From Anastatus disparis (Eukaryota > Arthropoda > Insecta > Hymenoptera > Eupelmidae), in NCBI GenBank assembly GCA_017163975.1, contig JAFFSR010000004.1, positions 7,006,001 through 7,070,000 on the forward strand: a stretch of 64,000 nucleotides of DNA, read 5' to 3'. How positions within the stretch are numbered: position 1 is the stretch's first letter; every line of letters begins with the position of its first letter. A program made the position numbers and the translations under genes. Shown here piece after piece: positions 58,668 to 64,000 of this stretch. The notes under the pieces were generated by a model that had not been told where the DNA came from, did no database searches, and worked only from the letters and a program-made list of their open reading frames with translations.

Positions 58668-59839
58668 TATAGTGATTTATCTATGAATCTAGAAAATACA
58701 TTGGAAATTTTCCAATTTTTTAATTGTATTAAGCTAATCGATTACAACAAAGGACATAACAATCACCTTAAGAATCAAATATTGAAACTGCAAACTTTGA
58801 AAACTTTTATTTCCATAAATACAAAAGGATAGTTGAATGATTCAAACTTTTTAAAAGACCTTTTCTGAAGAAATATTTAAAAAAATCCTTTTTAACTTAT
58901 AAGGAGATGGTGAGGGTATTGGAATTTAGATTCCGTTTAAATTCTCGGAGATGATTTTTATTATAAATACATGAAAAAAACCAAGTCACTAGACTTTAAC
59001 GCTTAATATTTCTTTAGTTACAGACACCTATAGAAAATAACTATAAAAGTTACTGGATTTTCAAACGCTTATAGTTTTTCAGCATTAATAACTAAAAGCT
59101 TTAGACTCTTTTTAAATGAAACCTTAGTTTAAATTCTTTCGAGATAGTAGTTACAGCATATGAAAATATTATTTCAGAGTAGATTAACATAAAATAATTA
59201 TATTTCATGGAAAGCTCAAAATAAAATAAAAAACAACCATTTGAGTATCTGAGAATTTTCTAATTTCTGTCAAAAATATCGCTACGTCGTACGGTTAACG
59301 ACAGAATCTATAGGACTGTTCACGTAGATATAAATTGAATATTATTTACCTCAACTTGGTTCTACCTTGCAACTTTAATTACAATTACTTTTGTAAAAGT
59401 CGTTTTCTAAATACTTAAAATATTATTGAATCACTCATATAAATTTGATAAAATAAATAGAGTTTTGTCTTCTCAATCAAATTAATTTAAAAAATTGTTG
59501 ACTTATCAGGTTATCAACAGTTTCATCTAAAAATAAAATTTTAAACATATACTCTTAATTTCCCAAATTATAAATCACGTTTTAATGTTTGAATCCTAAG
59601 AGAAATGTTAGTCATCAATCAAATTTATATTATAACAATTTTTATTTATACAATTACTATACATTACAATAATACAATGGAAATAAGTGCTCAGAACTTT
59701 TTATTTTCTGTAGAATCTAACAATCATACAATGTTTCCTAAAAACAATGAATATTAAAGGTTAAAATTTTTAATTATAAAAAATGTAACCGATACCAAAA
59801 ATCTAGTTTGTACGATAACGATTAAGTATCTATTTAAGT
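58668..59839. other. No gene seen; 3' flank of the fatty acid synthase gene
   Basis: AT-rich. The part nearest 59839 is probably 3' untranslated sequence of the minus-strand gene, with several TTTATT (AATAAA on the minus strand) around 59640-59700. The open frame 58569-58832 begins at a non-ATG codon inside array DNA and is not called. Confidence 0.45.
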
Positions 59840-62800
59840 TTATGCAACTTGTGAATATTTTAAATAATCTATAGAGTCACAGTTAATGACTTTAACAATT
59901 AAGAGATCGTCCAATATTGTCAAATGATTTCCTTGTGCCAGTTGAACTTCTACTTTTCCTTTTGTGATCTGAAATAAAATTTTTATATTAAATAATAAAT
60001 CTATTTAGCTATTTTAAAGATGGTCGTAACTTGTAAAACTTTATCATTCTTCTACAGTTCAATTTACGAATATGTCAACTGAAAATTTGGGGATAAGGTT
60101 AAAATCAAATCTTGACTAAAATTTCATATGATTATTGCCTATTTTTTATTATAATAATGTTATATTGATATTATTATTGGGAATAATTTGTTGTATTTAT
60201 AAAAATAATATGTTATGACGTTTCAAAGTAATACATTATTAGACATCATTACCTCCTATTACCTTTTTTTGTTATGAGGTAAGTAGAAATTTCAATACGA
60301 ATAAGGTGATTTAAGAAAATAGATGTATTGAAATAAAAACAAACCTTTGAAAGTCCATAATCTTTACTATCATGTCTAACACTTTGCATAGTAGGTTTAA
60401 GTAAAGCAATAGGAGTTTTCATAGATTCTAATTGTGACACATCATATTCTTTAACAGCCTCAATGCGTCTATAAATAGCTGTAGCTAAAGCTTTTTGATT
60501 TTCGAGAGTTAGGTTATTTTGCATATTTTGTGGAGCATATTTAATGCAGGCTTCTAATTTGTCTTCCCATCTTTTGTACATTCGTAGTTCCTTAGTTAAC
60601 TAGATAAGAATTGAAAAAAATCAAACGAATTTTCAGTTATTCTAATACTTTTGCATAAAAAATTTATTTATATAATTATGATAGAGAATATTTTCAATAA
60701 TTTAAATACTTTAGTAATTGATAATAATGGAAAATTATTTGAATACCTCAGGAACGAAATCAGTTGTTCCTGCATATTTAACCAAAATGGTAAGTAAAAT
60801 GCTATCTTGAAATTCTGAAACATTACTTGAAGTGCCCATCTCTTGTTTTATTAACATTTTTAATTGATCTGGAGCACCGTCAATGAGAATCAATCGACCA
60901 TTTAATCCTGCAGCTTCTAATTTTCTCACCAATTCTATGGCGATTAGAGCACCAAAGGAATAACCTACTATTACGAAATTGCCATATTCTTTTCTTTTTT
61001 CGTATACATACTAAAACAGAAAAATCATTTTTATTTGCCAGTAAAATTATAGTACATTATGATACTAGTGGCATAAATGGCTTATTATGGCACGACGTGT
61101 ATAAGCACTCGAGTGCAACGAGGGTGATAATTGACGTCGTGTGATAGGCCATTTATACCACGAGTATCATGCGATTTTTTATAGCACTGATTGGCATAAA
61201 TTCGCTGTCACGCACTGTCAGTGGCATTAGCAGTCCATTTATGCATCGTGTGGTTATCGTCCGAGCGTAGCGAGGCCGATAGGCACGGTGCAGTGATGGA
61301 CTACTTATGCCATGGATAGGCGTGACATGAATGCGGATTTATGTCACTCAGTGTTATAAAAAAAATTATTGATTTTTCCTCTTGAAAAATTTATTTAAAT
61401 AGAATTAAAAAATAAGGTTGGATAGTGTAAATGAATACCGGGAAAAATTGATTTGCCATTTCAAAGATCGATAAATGGTCATTATCTTGAATTCCTAATT
61501 GCAAGCAATTAACAATAGATTTAAGATTGCGTGCCATTGCTGTAAAAACTGAGGCCACACCTTCGATACCAGGAATAAGAAACACTTCATCTTTATCAGA
61601 TTCCCCTTTTGATGGTAATTTGAGATATGTTTCTGGATTCAGATCGTCATTTCCTATTACACGTAAAAGCATATTTATATTTTCTGGTTCCATCTCTGGC
61701 GTATTTTTAATTGTTTTTTTGGCACTTTGGCTCGCTGATAATTCTTGTAATTTAGCGAAATTCAAAGTTCGTATATCTTGAACAGTCAGATAAATATCAA
61801 ATTCGCGTTCTAACGTTTGTTTGATTTCAACTCCCATCATGGAGTCCATACCAAGTTCTGCAAGGGAGGTATTAAGGTTTACTCCTTTCAAGTCCTTTAA
61901 ACCTAAGAACAAAATGTATTATTTTTTTTTTAATGCAGAAAAAATATTATAATGCACAAGGTAGTTACTCATGATGTTAAGAACTGCATCAATAACACTT
62001 AGGCCTTGAGTACTGTTCATTCTCTTTTCAGCAACAACCATGCTCGACACAATAGGTCGATTTTGACGGAGAAATTGATCAAGTACTTGTAAACATGAAG
62101 TTATCCTTTGTTGAAGAGTACCACCAATAATCATTTCTTTATGATCCTCTTGCATTTCGGCAACAAGACCAACATCTCCAACTGCACCCCATTGTATTGC
62201 CAATCCTGGAAGACCTTCTGATACTCGTCGTTCACAAATTCGTTCCATCACCTTAAATAAAAGTTTCAAATAATTAATTTTTATCATTTTTACTTTCCTT
62301 TACTCATGATTTCATAATATACTAAATGTATTTGAACTCAAATATTTTTCTAAATGATTTTTTTAATTACTCAGATGTTTGTATTCTAAGTTTGAAAGAA
62401 GTAAATTTGAATTGTAGTTAAAAACTAAGAAGGCAAGGAGTTTATTAGCAGTTGCCTATTTATCTATCAACTGTGCTTATTTATAAAATCTATATTTATA
62501 TTGCATATATGTTATTTCATAATATACATACTTTTGCTTAAGGGGATGTAAAACTGACACTACACCTGTACTCATGAATTTGGCCTATCTTTTCATTATA
62601 TTGCAAAACTTGAGGAAAAGAAATGCTTTAGCTTGTTGTATTTACCATGAAGATTATTCAGTTAAATTTTCAAATAAATTCATTCATTAGTTTTTCAGAA
62701 TTTTGGGTTCCAATACCATATATTAAAATTTTTAGATTTTGTATAAGGAATCTAAATTAAAAATATAAAATTATAAATATAAAATTCTGAGAAACTAATG

Positions 62801-63885
62801 AATGAATTTATTTCAAAATTTAACTGAATAATCTTCATGGTACATACTACAAGCTAAAGCATTTATTTTCTTAAAATTTTACAATAAAATAAAAAGATAG
62901 TAAATATTTATGAGTACAGGTGTAGTATCCATTTTACATCTCCTTAATGATTTTCAAATATTTGATTTAAAAATATATACTGCAATAAATACACAACAAA
63001 ATTTCTATTCTAAGATCATTTGGATTTCACCTTTTATTCATTTTGCTGACTTATAAAAAGAATTAATTTTTTTAACTTATGTTGTTCAAAGAAATTAAAT
63101 GATTAAAAACTCAAAATTATTAAGAGGCAATATATGTTAAATATAACAATTATATATTATATCGTCGTTTAAGAATAATTCATTTCGAATTTCAACCGAA
63201 TACTATAGTAAAAACTTTTTATATTTGAAACAAATACTACGATATCTCGCATTTTTTATTGCAATAAGTAGCATATTTAGATCGTTTGAGAAAAGTAATG
63301 CATCCTTATGTCGACTCTTTAATAATAACACATTGCAACGGTATCTGAGAAGAAATATACTACTCTTTGGTAGAAGCGATGATATGACAATAAATAACTA
63401 TGATAACATTTAATATTGTAAAATATGTAATATGATATAATCCATAAATTAATTATTTTTACTTACTGAATTCGACATGCCATAGTTGGTTTGACCAGCA
63501 TTTCCTCTTCCACAAGAAACAGAGGAAAAGACAACAAAGAACCTTAAAACAGGGCACAGTTTTCTTGAAAGTGCATCCATATGTTTTGTTGCCCAAGCTT
63601 TAGAGCAGAATGATTCTTTGAATGATTCCGTTGTTTGATTCTCCCACAGTGCGTCTTTAAGTACTACAGCTAAATTAAATATTCCATCTACTGGACCTAG
63701 CTTATTAGCAGCTTCTAAGATAGATTGACAATCTTTTTCTTTCGATACATCTTTGCCTGTTATTATGTCTATTTTAACGCCATAACTTTTCCATAATTCA
63801 ACACGTGATTTTTGATAGCCATTCTTTAATCCTGAACGAGAAGTAATGACAACATTCTGAACACCTCGTATGATTAGCCAATCCA
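59840..63885 (-). CDS. Fatty acid synthase, 3' part (ketoreductase, acyl carrier, thioesterase)
   Basis: Coding exons: 63885-63467, 62251-61969, 61902-61439, 61010-60747, 60590-60345, 59968-59840 (stop). All have GT/AG borders and agree in phase; the gene continues beyond the window. Exon 63885-63467: ketoreductase, with [20 protein letters not shown] holding the catalytic Ser, Tyr and Asn. Exon 62251: end of ketoreductase ([13 protein letters not shown]). Exon 61902: acyl carrier protein with the phosphopantetheine Ser in [11 protein letters not shown], then the thioesterase start ([10 protein letters not shown]). Exon 61010: nucleophile GYSFGA and the LIDGAPDQ segment with the likely catalytic Asp. 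Exon 59968: GNHLTIL, the catalytic His. Role: cytosolic synthesis of long-chain fatty acids from acetyl- and malonyl-CoA with NADPH, the thioesterase releasing the product. All visible catalytic residues are present, so it should be functional. Insects often have several such genes; which one this is cannot be told. Confidence 0.93.
61060..61367. repeat. Two GC-richer foldbacks in a fatty acid synthase intron
   Basis: First hairpin ~61060-61172: 'tgatactagtggcataaatgg' pairs with 'ccatttataccacgagtatca', with 'cacgacgt' and 'acgtcgtg' inside. Second ~61174-61367: 'tatagcactgattggcataaa' pairs with 'tttatgtcactcagtgttata', with 'gctgtcacgc' and 'gcgtgacatg' inside and a further inner pair around 'cgagcgtagcgagg'. 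Both are non-coding and MITE-like. Confidence 0.65.
62538..62947. mobile_element. TTAA-bounded foldback (MITE-like) in a fatty acid synthase intron
   Basis: TTAAGGGGATGTAAAA on the left pairs with TTTTACATCTCCTTAA on the right. 'ctacacctgtactcat' pairs with 'atgagtacaggtgtag', and the inner arms around 'tgaagattattcagttaaa' also pair. It lies in the intron between exons 63467 and 62251. A relic of the same family is at ~37655-37800. Confidence 0.75.
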
Positions 63886-64000
63886 CTGTGTTAATCGTTA
63901 AAAATACATCATTTTTATAAAATGTCTATAAATTGGCTTAATATTTATACATGCTATCTAATGAATTTATTTTAAGGAAATAACTAATGAATATATATAT

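Noticed and set aside
1..64000. tRNA, rRNA or other structured RNA genes
   Set aside because: I looked for tRNA-like B boxes and cloverleaf symmetry and saw none that held up. A covariance-model search would be needed to exclude them.

Overview
The window is eukaryotic, very AT-rich and full of introns and mobile elements. The animal-type multidomain fatty acid synthase, a Suv4-20-type SET gene, a BEL/Pao retroelement and a TATA plus TCAGT core promoter point to an arthropod, most likely an insect. I cannot name the species.

Layout. 1-5.4 kb: gene-free DNA made of foldback and MITE-like elements, including an element packed with the palindrome TACGTA. 6.06-8.56 kb (+): a compact three-exon Suv4-20/KMT5-type histone methyltransferase gene with a foldback element in its first intron. 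9.5-20.03 kb: a satellite of ~302-bp monomers. Its middle part is organised as a 7-monomer, 2,113-bp higher-order repeat, and its right edge is cut by a foldback fragment. 20.0-23.9 kb: relics (a LINE reverse transcriptase fragment, a TTAA-flanked foldback, degenerate long repeats). 23.95-31.69 kb (-), perhaps to 34.05 kb: a multi-exon gene for a zinc-finger protein with a tyrosine-recombinase-like core. All its internal exon junctions are phase 1, and one small exon has just been duplicated. Its introns hold MITEs. 31.7-36.6 kb: nested elements, including a three-level nest. 36.6-39.6 kb: no gene seen. 39.64-39.81 kb: a cluster of TTTCTGGGATCCCAGAAA-type palindromes. 39.83-52.37 kb: a tandem array of ~2.08-kb units. 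Six units each carry a TATA box, an initiator and an intact 147-codon gene for a basic, proline-rich, unrecognised protein. 52.4-57.8 kb (-): a damaged BEL/Pao element lying between two partial units, followed by a last partial unit to ~58.67 kb. 59.84-63.89 kb (-): the 3' end of a fatty acid synthase gene (ketoreductase, acyl carrier, thioesterase).

The genes do not form a pathway. The fatty acid synthase and the Suv4-20-type gene are ordinary chromosomal genes by family, and the recombinase-like gene is host-like in its exon structure. The least explained object is the tandem gene array. Each unit looks like a self-contained transcription unit, copies are nearly identical, and the protein resembles nothing I know. 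It is the best candidate for something undescribed.
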